From: Levilactobacillus yonginensis
Lineage (GTDB): Bacteria; Bacillota; Bacilli; Lactobacillales; Lactobacillaceae
NCBI RefSeq assembly: GCF_003946265.1
Contig: NZ_RHNO01000003.1
Location: forward strand, 62,001-126,000
Length of the DNA: 64,000 bases
Direction of reading: 5' to 3'
Shown here: positions 14,727 through 23,276 of the stretch, piece by piece
How the letters are laid out: every line of letters starts with the position of its first letter
Numbering within the stretch: position 1 is the first letter of the stretch
The notes under the pieces: model-generated
The model's database searches: none
Seen by the model: the letters and a program-made list of their open reading frames with translations, nothing else
Told to the model about the DNA's origin: nothing
Made by a program: the position numbers and the translations under genes

Positions 14727-16106
14727 ATGAAGAATCATGAAACCGACGAAAAGACCAAGCACCATATGATTCAGTCAACCGGGAGTAACCAAAAGAGCCT
14801 GGATGAAGTCAATGGGACGGTGGAAGTGCCGCAAGATGCGGGCTTCTGGCGTACCCTGATGGCTTATACCGGGCCTGGTGCCCTGATTGCCGTGGGGTAT
14901 ATGGACCCCGGGAACTGGATTACGTCTATCGCCGGTGGTGCCCAGTACAAGTATACGTTACTGACAATCGTCCTACTCTCCAGTTTAGTTGCCATGTTGC
15001 TACAAGCCATGTCAGCACGACTCGGGATCGTGACGGGAAAAGATTTGGCCCAACTCACGCGTGAGCGAACCGGTAAGCGAACCGGCCTGTTCCTGTGGGT
15101 GGTCACCGAATTAGCAATCATGGCCACCGATATCGCCGAAATTATCGGGTCGGCGATTGCCTTGAAGTTGCTATTCGGTTTCCCACTGATTGTTGGTATC
15201 ATCATCACCGCCATGGACGTGTTAATCCTGTTGGTCCTGATGAAGTTAGGGTTCAGAAAGATCGAAGCCATCGTGGCAACCTTAGTTGCCGTGATTCTCT
15301 TCGTCTTTCTGTACGAAGTTATCCTCGCACAGCCGCACATGGCTGAGGTGCTCGAAGGGTATATTCCTTCCAGCAGCGTGGTAACAAACAAAGGGATGCT
15401 CTATCTTTCCTTAGGGATCGTCGGGGCGACCGTGATGCCCCATGACTTATACTTGGGGTCATCGATCTCGCAAACCCGGAGTTTTGACCGCAAGGATCGT
15501 AAGAGTGTTGCCAAGGCCATCAAGTTCACGACTATCGACTCAAACATTCAACTGACTTTGGCATTCGTTGTCAACAGTCTGTTACTGATTTTGGGAGCTG
15601 CCCTCTTCTTCGGAACGAACAGTGACTTAGGACGATTCGTTGACTTGTTCAACGCCCTGAGTGATAGCCAAATCGTTGGTGCCATTGCCAGTCCGATTCT
15701 CAGTATGTTATTTGCCCTAGCCCTCTTGGCTTCCGGGCAAAGTTCCACCATTACAGGGACCTTGGCTGGTCAAATCATCATGGAAGGGTTCATCAACCTG
15801 AAGATGCCACTTTGGGCACAACGGTTGATTACCCGATTGCTCTCCGTGACACCTGTTATCATCTTCGCCATTGTCTACCATGGCAATGAGGCTAAGATTG
15901 AAAACCTACTGACGCTGTCACAGGTATTCCTAAGTATCGCGTTACCATTCGCCATGATTCCACTGGTTATTTTCACCAGTAGCAAGAGTCTGATGGGCGA
16001 ATTCGTTAACAAGACTTGGGTCAAGGTACTCGGCTGGATCATCGCCGTCATCCTGATTATCCTGAACGTCTACCTGATTTTACAAACCTTACACATCGTG
16101 AAGTAA
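14727..16106 (+). CDS. mntH: NRAMP family Mn2+/H+ symporter
   Basis: 459 residues with about 11 membrane segments. It imports Mn2+ (and other divalent metals) with protons. The metal-site motifs are intact: D60-P-G-N in helix 1 ([10 protein letters not shown]) and [11 protein letters not shown] in helix 6 (Met-Pro-His). The extended hydrophilic N-terminus of about 40 residues is seen in other lactobacilli. Lactobacilli accumulate Mn2+ as an antioxidant in place of superoxide dismutase, which fits the oxygen-related neighbours. RBS GAGGG lies before ATG 14727. Single gene with a strong terminator. Confidence 0.96.
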   Translation: MKNHETDEKTKHHMIQSTGSNQKSLDEVNGTVEVPQDAGFWRTLMAYTGPGALIAVGYMDPGNWITSIAGGAQYKYTLLTIVLLSSLVAMLLQAMSARLGIVTGKDLAQLTRERTGKRTGLFLWVVTELAIMATDIAEIIGSAIALKLLFGFPLIVGIIITAMDVLILLVLMKLGFRKIEAIVATLVAVILFVFLYEVILAQPHMAEVLEGYIPSSSVVTNKGMLYLSLGIVGATVMPHDLYLGSSISQTRSFDRKDRKSVAKAIKFTTIDSNIQLTLAFVVNSLLLILGAALFFGTNSDLGRFVDLFNALSDSQIVGAIASPILSMLFALALLASGQSSTITGTLAGQIIMEGFINLKMPLWAQRLITRLLSVTPVIIFAIVYHGNEAKIENLLTLSQVFLSIALPFAMIPLVIFTSSKSLMGEFVNKTWVKVLGWIIAVILIILNVYLILQTLHIVK

Positions 16107-16110
16107 ACCT

Positions 16111-16144
16111 AAGTGGTTGAGACCTTCGTCTCGACCACTTTTTT
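16111..16144 (+). terminator. mntH terminator
   Basis: 13-bp perfect arms AAGTGGTTGAGAC and GTCTCGACCACTT over a CTTC tetraloop, then T-run. Confidence 0.93.
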
Positions 16145-16156
16145 GTTTGGTCTTCA

Positions 16157-16274
16157 TTGAAAATGGCGACTTGAAGCCGTGCTTTATGGCTTCAAGCGAG
16201 GGGCAAGACCGCCCTTTGGCTTGTCCCGTCCTCCCCACCGCGTTCCAGTCCAAATTTGGCGAACGGTCAGGCGG
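16157..16274 (+). repeat. Structured intergenic repeat R4 (5'-truncated copy of R2)
   Basis: Matches R2 positions 5350-5466 with about six differences over 117 bases. It lacks the 5' arm of the outer stem and P2. P3 (CTTGAAG.../...CTTCAAG) and P4 (GGGCAAGACC/GGCTTGTCC) are complete. It lies between the mntH terminator and the promoter at 16307. Confidence 0.88.
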
Positions 16275-16306
16275 TATTTTCCCACTATTCTCAACGTGTA
16301 AGCGTT

Positions 16307-16335
16307 TTGACTTTCCCGGACAGAACAGGTATAAC
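16307..16335 (+). promoter_or_regulatory. Promoter of the acetyltransferase gene
   Basis: TTGACT, 17-base spacer, TATAAC, 35 bases before the ATG. Confidence 0.75.
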
Positions 16336-16369
16336 AAAATTATACTTATAAAAACCTGAGGTGGATTTC

Positions 16370-16897
16370 ATGCAATTATCCATTACGGACAATATCTATA
16401 TTGAAACACCGGCCATTAGCGATGCTGCTGGCCTGTATCCGTTGATTGAGCAAGACCGTGAGAACTTAGCAAAATGGCTACCCTGGGCGGCTACGACTCA
16501 ATCTGTCATTGATGAAGCCGGCTTTATCCGGGACTGCCTCCAGCGTATCGAGGACCAACAACTCTGGTTGGGCGTTATCTGGGTCGACCATCATCCAGCT
16601 GGTATGATCGATCTGCATGATTTTAAGGATAGCCACGCGGCCATTGGTTACTGGCTGGGCAAAGACTACCGTGGTCAGGGCGTTTTGGCCCAGTCCTTGG
16701 CCGCCCTTGAGAAATTTGGGTTTGGCCGTTACCGACTCCATAAGATCAGCATCCTGGCTGAACCTGACAACGCGGCAAGCCGAGCAGTTGCCGAACGGGC
16801 TAATTACCGTCAAGATGGCACGTTGCGGGAACATATCCCCCATCAGGACAGTTTTGCCGACGCCGTGGTTTACTCGAAGCTAAGCGACGAAGCGTAA
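16370..16897 (+). CDS. GNAT acetyltransferase, RimL-like
   Basis: 175 residues from ATG 16370 with GAGGTGG upstream; an in-frame GTG at 16361 overlaps that site and is less likely. The GNAT core is clear: IGYWLGKDYRGQGVLAQSLAALEKFGF is the acetyl-CoA pyrophosphate loop (Arg-Gly-Gln-Gly), and ILAEPDNAASRAVAERANYRQDG is the motif B region. It belongs to the RimJ/RimL group that acetylates N-terminal amino groups of ribosomal or other proteins. The substrate is not known here. It has its own promoter and terminator. Confidence 0.9.
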   Translation: MQLSITDNIYIETPAISDAAGLYPLIEQDRENLAKWLPWAATTQSVIDEAGFIRDCLQRIEDQQLWLGVIWVDHHPAGMIDLHDFKDSHAAIGYWLGKDYRGQGVLAQSLAALEKFGFGRYRLHKISILAEPDNAASRAVAERANYRQDGTLREHIPHQDSFADAVVYSKLSDEA

Positions 16898-16925
16898 TCC
16901 GTTAACATAAATTTTGTCGCAAAAT

Positions 16926-16966
16926 AAAAGTGAGGTCCGAACGTCATGTTCAGGCCTCACTTTTTT
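16926..16966. terminator. Bidirectional terminator
   Basis: AAGTGAGG pairs with CCTCACTT around an inner GAAC/GTTC stem. It ends the acetyltransferase gene and the convergent SDR gene. Confidence 0.88.
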
Positions 16967-16986
16967 AGATTTAATTTGTAAAATAA

Positions 16987-17736
16987 TTAAGCGCGTTGGC
17001 CGCCATCAACAGTAAACTCAGCACCGTTAGCGAAGTGTGATTCGTCACTCCCTAGGTAGACACAGACTTCACCAATGTCTTCTGGCTTGCCCATGTGACC
17101 AACGGGAATCGACTTGATAATCTGGTCTTTAGCCGCAGCCGGCACGATCGACGTATCGATCCAACCAGGATGAACGGAGTTGACCCGAATATCAACGTGC
17201 CGTTGCGCCAGGTTCAGGGCCGTCGCGTGCGTTAACATCCGACTGCCACCCTTGCTGGCAGAGTAAGCTGGGGCAAATGGTAATCCAACCAATCCAGCAA
17301 CGGAGGAAACGTTAATAATCGCCCCCTTAGCGTCGTTCGTTTCTTTCATGGCTTTGATAGCAACCTTTTCGCCTAAGAAGTTCGCCGTCAAGTTGACGTC
17401 AATGACGGATTGCCAGTCGGCTAACGATAAGTCTTCGATGGCACCATTAACGCCACCAATTCCGGCATTGTTCACCAGAATATCCAGCTTACCAAACTTT
17501 TCAAGCGTGGCATCAATCACTTTTTGCCAGCCTTCCTCAGTCGCAACGTCCATTTGAACAAAGAGACTAACGTCGTTACCAAACTTTTCGACCGCGGCTT
17601 TCCCACCATCGACGTTATGGTTAGCGGTTACAACTACTTTCGCACCTTCACGAACGTAGCATTCTGCAATCCCTAAACCAATACCTGCAACGCCACCAGT
17701 AATGATAGCAACTTTACCTTTTAACCGATCTGCCAT
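16987..17736 (-). CDS. Short-chain dehydrogenase/reductase (alcohol dehydrogenase-like)
   Basis: 249 residues from ATG 17734-17736, AAGGGG eight bases upstream; an in-frame GTG three codons earlier sits inside that site. Classical [14 protein letters not shown] nucleotide loop, NNAG, catalytic Ser in [13 protein letters not shown] (Tyr and Lys) and [10 protein letters not shown]. The sequence recalls the R-specific alcohol dehydrogenase family of lactobacilli, including the short HPG-x-I-x-T segment and the C-terminal FTVDGGQRA. The cofactor is probably NAD(P)H and the substrate unknown. Confidence 0.92.
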   Translation of the reverse strand: MADRLKGKVAIITGGVAGIGLGIAECYVREGAKVVVTANHNVDGGKAAVEKFGNDVSLFVQMDVATEEGWQKVIDATLEKFGKLDILVNNAGIGGVNGAIEDLSLADWQSVIDVNLTANFLGEKVAIKAMKETNDAKGAIINVSSVAGLVGLPFAPAYSASKGGSRMLTHATALNLAQRHVDIRVNSVHPGWIDTSIVPAAAKDQIIKSIPVGHMGKPEDIGEVCVYLGSDESHFANGAEFTVDGGQRA

Positions 17737-17852
17737 TCCTGTCACCCCTTAGTTATATTCTTACTCGTTCAGAGTATCACACTATGAGGGGTTGGAAAAA
17801 TAATTATGCTCAATTACCTCGACAAATCATGAATAACCAGTCTAACTATTCT

Positions 17853-17890
17853 AAAAACGCCAGACCGTGGTCTTAACCGGTCTGGCGTTT
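17853..17890. terminator. Bidirectional terminator
   Basis: 13-bp arms AAACGCCAGACCG and CGGTCTGGCGTTT; A-run and T-run on the two sides. Confidence 0.88.
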
Positions 17891-17933
17891 GTTAAATTGA
17901 ATTTATTTTTAATTTCGGTAGCTGACAATCTAG

Positions 17934-19349
17934 TTAAAACTTGTGTGGCAAAATCAACCCACCAGTTTCATCATCGTTAGGATGTTCCCGCTTAACCACG
18001 AGTTCTTGGTTCACAAAGCTTGAAATCCCAGTTTGACCCAATTCACGACCAAACCCGGACTTCTTAACCCCACCAAATTCGAGTTCTGGCAATGAACTGA
18101 AGAACGTATTTACGAAAACCATTCCAGTCTCAATCCGTGACGCCAGTGCGGCACCAGATTCGGCGCTCCCAGCAAAGACGATTCCACCCAAACCGTAGTC
18201 AGCATCATTAGCCAGTTCAACGGCTTCATCGTCGTTAGCGACTTTGTAAACCTGGGCAACGGGACCAAACATTTCTTTACCGTAAGCAGGATTATCCTTG
18301 TCAATATCCGTTAGAATCGTTGGCAAGAAGAACTGACCATCGCTCGCCACAGCATCGTGAACAAAGTAAGCAGTGGCGCCACCGGCAATCGCTTCATCAA
18401 CCTGTGCTTGTAACTTTTCCTTGGCCTTCTTGGAGTTCATTGGTGCCAGGGTCGTGGTTGGATCCATTGGGTCCCCCAACTTGACGCTACCAAAGGCTGC
18501 CTTCAAAGATTCCAAGAATTCATCATAGTGATTAGCCGTAACAATGAACCGCTTGGAAGAGGTGCAGACTTGGCCTGCGTTATACAGTCGTGCTCGTGGG
18601 GCTACGGCGTTTACGTCAGCCATATTGGCATCTTCGGCGACAATAAAGGCATCGACACCGCCGAGTTCCATGGTATTCTTCTTCAAATATTTACCAGCAA
18701 CTTCAGCGACGGCAACCCCGCCCCGTTCGGAACCAGTCAAGGCAACCCCTTGGACCCGCTTATCAGCAACAACCTGTGACACTTGATCGTAAGATAAGAA
18801 GAGATTGGTCAGCGAACCGTCTGGTGCTCCGGCCCGACGAACAGCATCTTCAAACGCCAGCGCTGAACCTGGTGTAATGGCAGCGTGTTTAAACACAATC
18901 GGGTCACCTACCGCAAAGTTAGGCGCGAAAATCCGCATCATTTGGTAGTAAGGAAAGTTCCACGGTTCCACGGCCATCAATACACCCAAGGGGTGATTTT
19001 CCAGCTGGGCTTCTCCGGCAATCGTTTCAATTGCGCGAGGCTTTAACATTTCTTCTGCATGGTCAGCGTAGTAATCCGCAATCATCGCACAGAGTTCAAC
19101 TTCACCCTGTGCTTCCGTAAATAATTTACCCATTTCAGTGGTTAACACTTTGGCTAAGCTATCCGATTCGTCGCGGAATAACTGAGCTAACTGGTGGAGT
19201 ACGGGAATGCGGGTGGCAACTGGATCGTTCCGCCATTCCTTATAGAGTTTTTGTGCCTTAGCTAAACTTGCTTCAACATATTCGGGCGTGGCGTTTTCAT
19301 AAGTCTTGACGACTTCATTGGTATAGGGATTGGTCGTTTGATAAGCCAT
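17934..19349 (-). CDS. Aldehyde / succinate-semialdehyde dehydrogenase (ALDH superfamily)
   Basis: 471 residues from ATG 19347-19349 with AAGGAGG upstream. It oxidises an aldehyde to the acid with NAD(P)+. Catalytic residues: Cys in NAGQVCTSSKRF, Glu in TMELGGVDAFIV, Asn in EPWNFPYYQ. The closest recognised branch is the GabD/YneI succinate-semialdehyde type (GRELGQTGISSFVNQE end). It follows the TetR gene on the same strand, with a perfect inverted repeat in its promoter, so it is a good candidate target of that regulator. Its substrate may be an aldehyde produced by alcohol metabolism. Confidence 0.92.
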   Translation of the reverse strand: MAYQTTNPYTNEVVKTYENATPEYVEASLAKAQKLYKEWRNDPVATRIPVLHQLAQLFRDESDSLAKVLTTEMGKLFTEAQGEVELCAMIADYYADHAEEMLKPRAIETIAGEAQLENHPLGVLMAVEPWNFPYYQMMRIFAPNFAVGDPIVFKHAAITPGSALAFEDAVRRAGAPDGSLTNLFLSYDQVSQVVADKRVQGVALTGSERGGVAVAEVAGKYLKKNTMELGGVDAFIVAEDANMADVNAVAPRARLYNAGQVCTSSKRFIVTANHYDEFLESLKAAFGSVKLGDPMDPTTTLAPMNSKKAKEKLQAQVDEAIAGGATAYFVHDAVASDGQFFLPTILTDIDKDNPAYGKEMFGPVAQVYKVANDDEAVELANDADYGLGGIVFAGSAESGAALASRIETGMVFVNTFFSSLPELEFGGVKKSGFGRELGQTGISSFVNQELVVKREHPNDDETGGLILPHKF

Positions 19350-19473
19350 ACTATAATTCCTCCTTGATAGGTCCATTCGCGTTCACAATGTAACCTCTTA
19401 CAAAAGTAACTATACCCCCGTCAACCGCTTAATACCAGCAACTCGTTTGTGATATAATAATCAAAACGTTTGT

Positions 19474-19498
19474 GAAACAACCAACCCTTGGTTGTTTC
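19474..19498 (-). promoter_or_regulatory. Inverted-repeat operator upstream of the aldehyde dehydrogenase gene
   Basis: Perfect 11-bp arms GAAACAACCAA and TTGGTTGTTTC around CCC. It lies over the presumed -35 region of the dehydrogenase gene. The neighbouring TetR protein is the obvious candidate to bind it. A direct repeat CGTTTGTGA (19444 and 19467) flanks one side. Confidence 0.75.
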
Positions 19499-19528
19499 AA
19501 CCGGTTGCAATTATCAAAAATTGGTCTA

Positions 19529-19561
19529 CAAAAAAAGTTGTTAGCCCACGCCAACAACTTT
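19529..19561 (-). terminator. Terminator of the tetR gene
   Basis: AAGTTGTT and AACAACTT, 8-bp arms, with a T-run on the minus strand. Confidence 0.85.
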
Positions 19562-19572
19562 ACACAAACATC

Positions 19573-20139
19573 TTAACTTAACTTCCAACGATCCAAAATC
19601 CCGTTCATCAGCCGGTTGGCCGTCGTGATTTGGTCGAGGACCGTTCTTGGGCTGGCGGTAAAGTTATCTTCCGCCCATTTGTTGATCAGGCCCAATGAGC
19701 CCGCGGCAATAAATTCCGCTGACGTGTCAATCACGTCTTCTTTCAAATACCGATACTCCGGCATTGCATGTAGCAAAATTGACAGTCGTGAAGCCACAAA
19801 TTCATTCATTGACTGGCGCCAAACCCCATCATCGTAAGGGTAAGCATTCAGGAAAATCTTTGAATTGTCAGCGATCCGTTCCAATAGTTGGATAACAGCC
19901 GGACGCCAATTCTCCAGAGTCAAGGTCAAAGGTTGTTCGCGGCGTGGCGCTTCAACAATGAAGTGCTCGTAAACAAACGCTAACAACTCATATTTGTCCG
20001 CGAAGTAGTAGTAAAAAGTTTTGCGGTGGACATCTGCCTCATCCGCAATTTCTCGAACAGTTACCTTATCAAATGTATTGTGGTTCAACAACGAAGCCAA
20101 GGCCTCAGCAATCCGCTCCTTAGTTTCTGATGCAGCCAT
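19573..20139 (-). CDS. TetR/AcrR family transcriptional regulator
   Basis: 188 residues from ATG 20137-20139, GGAGG seven bases upstream; the upstream in-frame ATG at 20157 overlaps the ribosome site. Residues 1-55 hold the TetR helix-turn-helix: ERIAEALASLLNHNTFDKVTVREIADEADVHRKTFYYYFADKYELLAFV. The ligand-binding half is not assignable. It probably binds the palindrome at 19474-19498 and regulates the downstream aldehyde dehydrogenase. Inducer unknown. Confidence 0.93.
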   Translation of the reverse strand: MAASETKERIAEALASLLNHNTFDKVTVREIADEADVHRKTFYYYFADKYELLAFVYEHFIVEAPRREQPLTLTLENWRPAVIQLLERIADNSKIFLNAYPYDDGVWRQSMNEFVASRLSILLHAMPEYRYLKEDVIDTSAEFIAAGSLGLINKWAEDNFTASPRTVLDQITTANRLMNGILDRWKLS

Positions 20140-20435
20140 CGTGATACCTCCAATCATTCACACACCATATTTTATTTATATTTCGTTCAACTAGTAATCC
20201 CCCCCGGATGCTAGTAAACCTAACTAACGCCCTAAGCTGACTAAAATTATACGCGTTCTAACGAAAGAAGAAACCCTTTTCGTGAAAAAACACACGTTAA
20301 ATTTTACTGGTTATGTATATTAACTGTGATAGACCCCAGCTTTTGAACACGCTTGATTATAGCATAACTAGCAACTCATTGTACGATAGATTTGTGCACA
20401 ACAAGTAATAAATCGGTAAACGTTCAGCAAACACC

Positions 20436-20960
20436 CTAGTTCTTTGTGAAAGTCACCCGGTCCTCTGCGTCTGTCAGTTGTCCTTCCAGCCGTAGCAGGG
20501 CTACTTTACGGTCCAATCCACCGGCATAACCAGTGAGTTCACCGTTTCCTGCAACCACCCGGTGACAGGGAATCACGATGCTAATCGGGTTATGTCCCAC
20601 CGCACCGCCAACCGCTTGACCACCCACCAAGTGGCCGACTCGTTCAGCTGCAAGACTTGCTAACTCCCCGTACGTACGAACTTCACCGTACGGAATTTCT
20701 TGCAGTAATGACCAAATCGTTTGGCGAAACGGCGTCCCTTGCGATTTCACTGGAAAATCAATGATTGGTTGTTCCCCAGCAAAGTAGGCATTTAACCACG
20801 CTTGTACCCGATCGAACACCGGCCGGTTGCTGACCACCGTTAGTCTCGGCATCGTACTCCCGTAGTATTTCTGATCGGTAAACCACAATCCTGTCAAAGC
20901 GAGGCCATCGGACATTGCCGTGACCGGACCTAGTGGCGTGGTTAGACGTTTCTGTAGCAT
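20436..20960 (-). CDS. ogt: Methylated-DNA--protein-cysteine S-methyltransferase
   Basis: 174 residues. It removes O6-alkyl groups from guanine onto its own cysteine in a suicide reaction. The active site is I-P-C132-H-R-V with the Asn hinge GHNPIS just before it. The DNA-binding helix GTPFRQTIWSLLQEIPYGEVRTYGELA precedes it. The N-terminal domain is the usual short Ogt type. Start ATG 20958-20960. Monocistronic. The 296-base stretch upstream of tetR and downstream of this gene shows no further feature. Confidence 0.95.
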   Translation of the reverse strand: MLQKRLTTPLGPVTAMSDGLALTGLWFTDQKYYGSTMPRLTVVSNRPVFDRVQAWLNAYFAGEQPIIDFPVKSQGTPFRQTIWSLLQEIPYGEVRTYGELASLAAERVGHLVGGQAVGGAVGHNPISIVIPCHRVVAGNGELTGYAGGLDRKVALLRLEGQLTDAEDRVTFTKN

Positions 20961-21177
20961 CGTCTTCCCCCTTTTCTAATCATTTTACCATTAAATAGGC
21001 CAGCCGGCTAACTTTACCCACCCATTAACGGAATTTTTTTATATTTACTTTATTTATGCCGCCGCCCTACCCGGAACGAATAAAATCGGACTAATCAATC
21101 TTATAAGCTCAACTACTTTGTTGCTAGATAGGCATTACGTACCCCCTTGATAGTCTCACCCTTTTGGGATGTCACAC
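20961..21177. other. Non-coding spacer between ndh and ogt
   Basis: Holds the ogt promoter on the minus strand. No gene, repeat or structured RNA is seen besides the ndh terminator next to it. Confidence 0.4.
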
Positions 21178-21207
21178 AAAAAGGCCTGGCAAATTCATGC
21201 CAGGCCC
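21178..21207 (-). terminator. ndh terminator
   Basis: GGCCTGGC and GCCAGGCC arms with a T-run on the minus strand. Confidence 0.88.
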
Positions 21208-21286
21208 TTAATTGTTTTCCTACCAGTTCCGTCAATGTGTAACAGAACGTGATTAATCCTCTATCGGTTAGTAGCTCACTTCTGCT

Positions 21287-22498
21287 TTAGTGATACAAGT
21301 CAAATCGGCCCTTAGCCAGCGTGGTACTCAGGTGAGCACTCTCCATCAATGAACGGTCCGTGATAACTTTCTTCATAGCGGAAGCAATGTACCCGTGAAT
21401 CTTACGCTTGCTAGCAAAGATTTCACCAATACCATCCCGGTCACTCAGAGAGGCAACGGTCCCACTAGACTTGTAAACGAATGGACGCGTTGCATGTCCT
21501 CGTAAGGATAGACCGATGTTTTTAGCAGCCTGAGCCCCACAAGCCAACGCAATTTGCGCGGTAGTTGGGTATGGTCGACCGCTTTCAGGATCCATCACAG
21601 CCGAAACATCTCCCACGATGAAGACTTCTGGATGACCTTCCAAACTCAAGTCATCCTTCACAACGACCCGGTTCCGGCGTTGTTCGAAGCCAGAGTCGGC
21701 AATGACTTGGGAACCACTGACCCCAACGGTCCAAACAATCGTGTTCGCGGCAACTTCGTGTTCCGTGTCGTCTTCACTGTCCTTGTCCTTGTAAACCACG
21801 GCGCCTGGTTTGATTTCAGTAATAGCTGCACCGAGCTTCATTTCAATGTTGTTCTTAGCCATGAAGTTCAGGGCGTAATCAGCCAATGACTTGTCAAACA
21901 TTGGCAGAATCGTCTTCCCCATTTCTAAACACACGACCTTGATAGCTGGTGTGTTGTAGCGGGTCTGTAGCTTTGGTAAGGATTGGCTCAGTTCACCTAA
22001 TAATTCGATTCCAGTAAACCCGGCACCACAAACGGCAATGGTTAAGTCATTCTCGTCTTTGGTCTCCGCGTAACCCTTGATCTTATCTTCAATGTGGCGG
22101 TAGACGGCCTCTGACGTTTCCAAGTCATCCATTGGTAAGGCATTCTCAGCCGCACCCTTCAAGCCAAAGGTTTCGGACTGGAAGCCCAATGCTAAGACTA
22201 AATAGTCGTACGTAATAGGCTCGTGGTCGGCTAAGGTTACCTGCTTTTGATCAACATCAACGTTCGTAACCGCGTCCTGAATAAACTCGACCCGACTGCC
22301 AATAACGTCGTTGATTTCGTACGTAATCCGATCAGGTGCAATGGTTCCTGCGGCCACCTCATGTAAGTTGGTCTTTTCTGTATGCGTTCCAGTCTTATCG
22401 ACTAAAACAATCTTATCTTGACTGGGAACCTCTTTTTGCAGGAACTTGATGGCACGCATGCCAGCATATCCGCCACCTAGAACTAAAATCGTTGCCAT
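21287..22498 (-). CDS. ndh: Type II NADH dehydrogenase (NADH:quinone oxidoreductase)
   Basis: 403 residues. A peripheral membrane FAD enzyme that passes electrons from NADH to a quinone without pumping protons. Motifs: ILVLGGGYAGMRAIK (FAD), TIAVCGAGFTGIELLGEL (NADH), VFIVGDVSAVMDPE (FAD), PTTAQIALACGAQ (quinone-site region). In lactobacilli it serves quinone-dependent respiration or extracellular electron transfer. ATG 22496-22498. A 145-nt leader with a G-run complementary to candidate small RNA 1 precedes it. Confidence 0.95.
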   Translation of the reverse strand: MATILVLGGGYAGMRAIKFLQKEVPSQDKIVLVDKTGTHTEKTNLHEVAAGTIAPDRITYEINDVIGSRVEFIQDAVTNVDVDQKQVTLADHEPITYDYLVLALGFQSETFGLKGAAENALPMDDLETSEAVYRHIEDKIKGYAETKDENDLTIAVCGAGFTGIELLGELSQSLPKLQTRYNTPAIKVVCLEMGKTILPMFDKSLADYALNFMAKNNIEMKLGAAITEIKPGAVVYKDKDSEDDTEHEVAANTIVWTVGVSGSQVIADSGFEQRRNRVVVKDDLSLEGHPEVFIVGDVSAVMDPESGRPYPTTAQIALACGAQAAKNIGLSLRGHATRPFVYKSSGTVASLSDRDGIGEIFASKRKIHGYIASAMKKVITDRSLMESAHLSTTLAKGRFDLYH

Positions 22499-22537
22499 AA
22501 TTTAACGACCCCTTTTCTAATAAAGTTCTCCCCGATC

Positions 22538-22656
22538 ACAGTTAGTCCGATACGTTCAGTTTAGTTAAAACGGTTACATTTAACTAGCCACCACTACTCC
22601 CCCCAAACGGAACCAGTGGGTGATCTAACTGTCAGGGATGCTTTGTCTCTATTATA
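22538..22656 (-). promoter_or_regulatory. ndh promoter and structured leader
   Basis: Minus-strand -10 TATAAT at 22651-22656. In the leader ACAGTTAG (22634-22641 on the plus strand as CTAACTGT) pairs with 22539-22546. The loop region carries GTTTGGGGGGAGT (22596-22608), complementary to the small RNA 1 loop. It may be a post-transcriptional control element; this is inferred. Confidence 0.5.
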
Positions 22657-22761
22657 CGGCTTATCAGGCGAAAAACCAGTTGAAAGCTATCGTAATCTAC
22701 TTCACAAACAAGTGTACACAATTGAATCGTTACTCAGTCAATGATTACAATTGTTTAGATG

Positions 22762-22917
22762 GCCGCCTTACCGGGTGAGCTGGTAGGTGCTGGAACGCCA
22801 TGGGTACGGTTTCGAGCCAAAGACCGGTCTCAAAAGCCGACCTTTCACTAATCTGAGAAGACCACTCAGCTAAGAGAAATTTCATGGCTGAGCACCTACC
22901 AGCTCACCCTCTCGGCT
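22762..22917 (-). repeat. Structured intergenic repeat R5 (GCCGAGAG type, reverse orientation)
   Basis: On the minus strand it opens AGCCGAGAG. The outer stem is 19 bp and perfect: GGGTGAGCTGGTAGGTGCT with its complement, quite unlike R3/R6 in sequence. P2 keeps TTA/TTA. P4 is TTTTGAGACC/GGCTCGAAA. It closes CCGGTAAGGCGGC. Confidence 0.87.
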
Positions 22918-23008
22918 AATGTAGATACGCCAATGCAACAATCATATGTTTTAAAAACTTAGCAAACTAACTTGAATAACGAACCTCCATTAATAGACAA
23001 GCAGGCTC

Positions 23009-23160
23009 AGCCGAGAGGGCGGGAAAAATAGGCTCAGCCGTGGCACTGCCTTAGCGAAGTGTTTTTCTTCGGTTAGGCAGAACCGAGTTTCGAGACCGCT
23101 CTTTGGCTCGAAATCGTGTTCACAGCGTTCCAGCCTATTTTTCCCGCCCGGTAAGGCGCC
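23009..23160 (+). repeat. Structured intergenic repeat R6 (GCCGAGAG type)
   Basis: Nearly the same as R3. The outer stem GGGCGGGAAAAATAGGCT is perfect over 18 bp. P2 is CTGCCTTAGCGAAG/CTTCGGTTAGGCAG: relative to R3 both sides of the distal stem have changed together. P4 is the same as in R3. Oriented head to head with R5. Confidence 0.9.
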
Positions 23161-23276
23161 AATCTTGCCAATCATCTATGAATTTGAGCATAATTCACAA
23201 GTCGTTATTAATGAAATTATGACTAAAAACATTTATGGTGAAGTTTGTAAGGTAACTTTCGAATGGAGGTATTTTG

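Noticed and set aside
22530-22660. Third small RNA on the plus strand with the C-rich motif
   Set aside because: There is no plus-strand promoter with good spacing and no terminator. The motif is better explained as the complement of the ndh leader.
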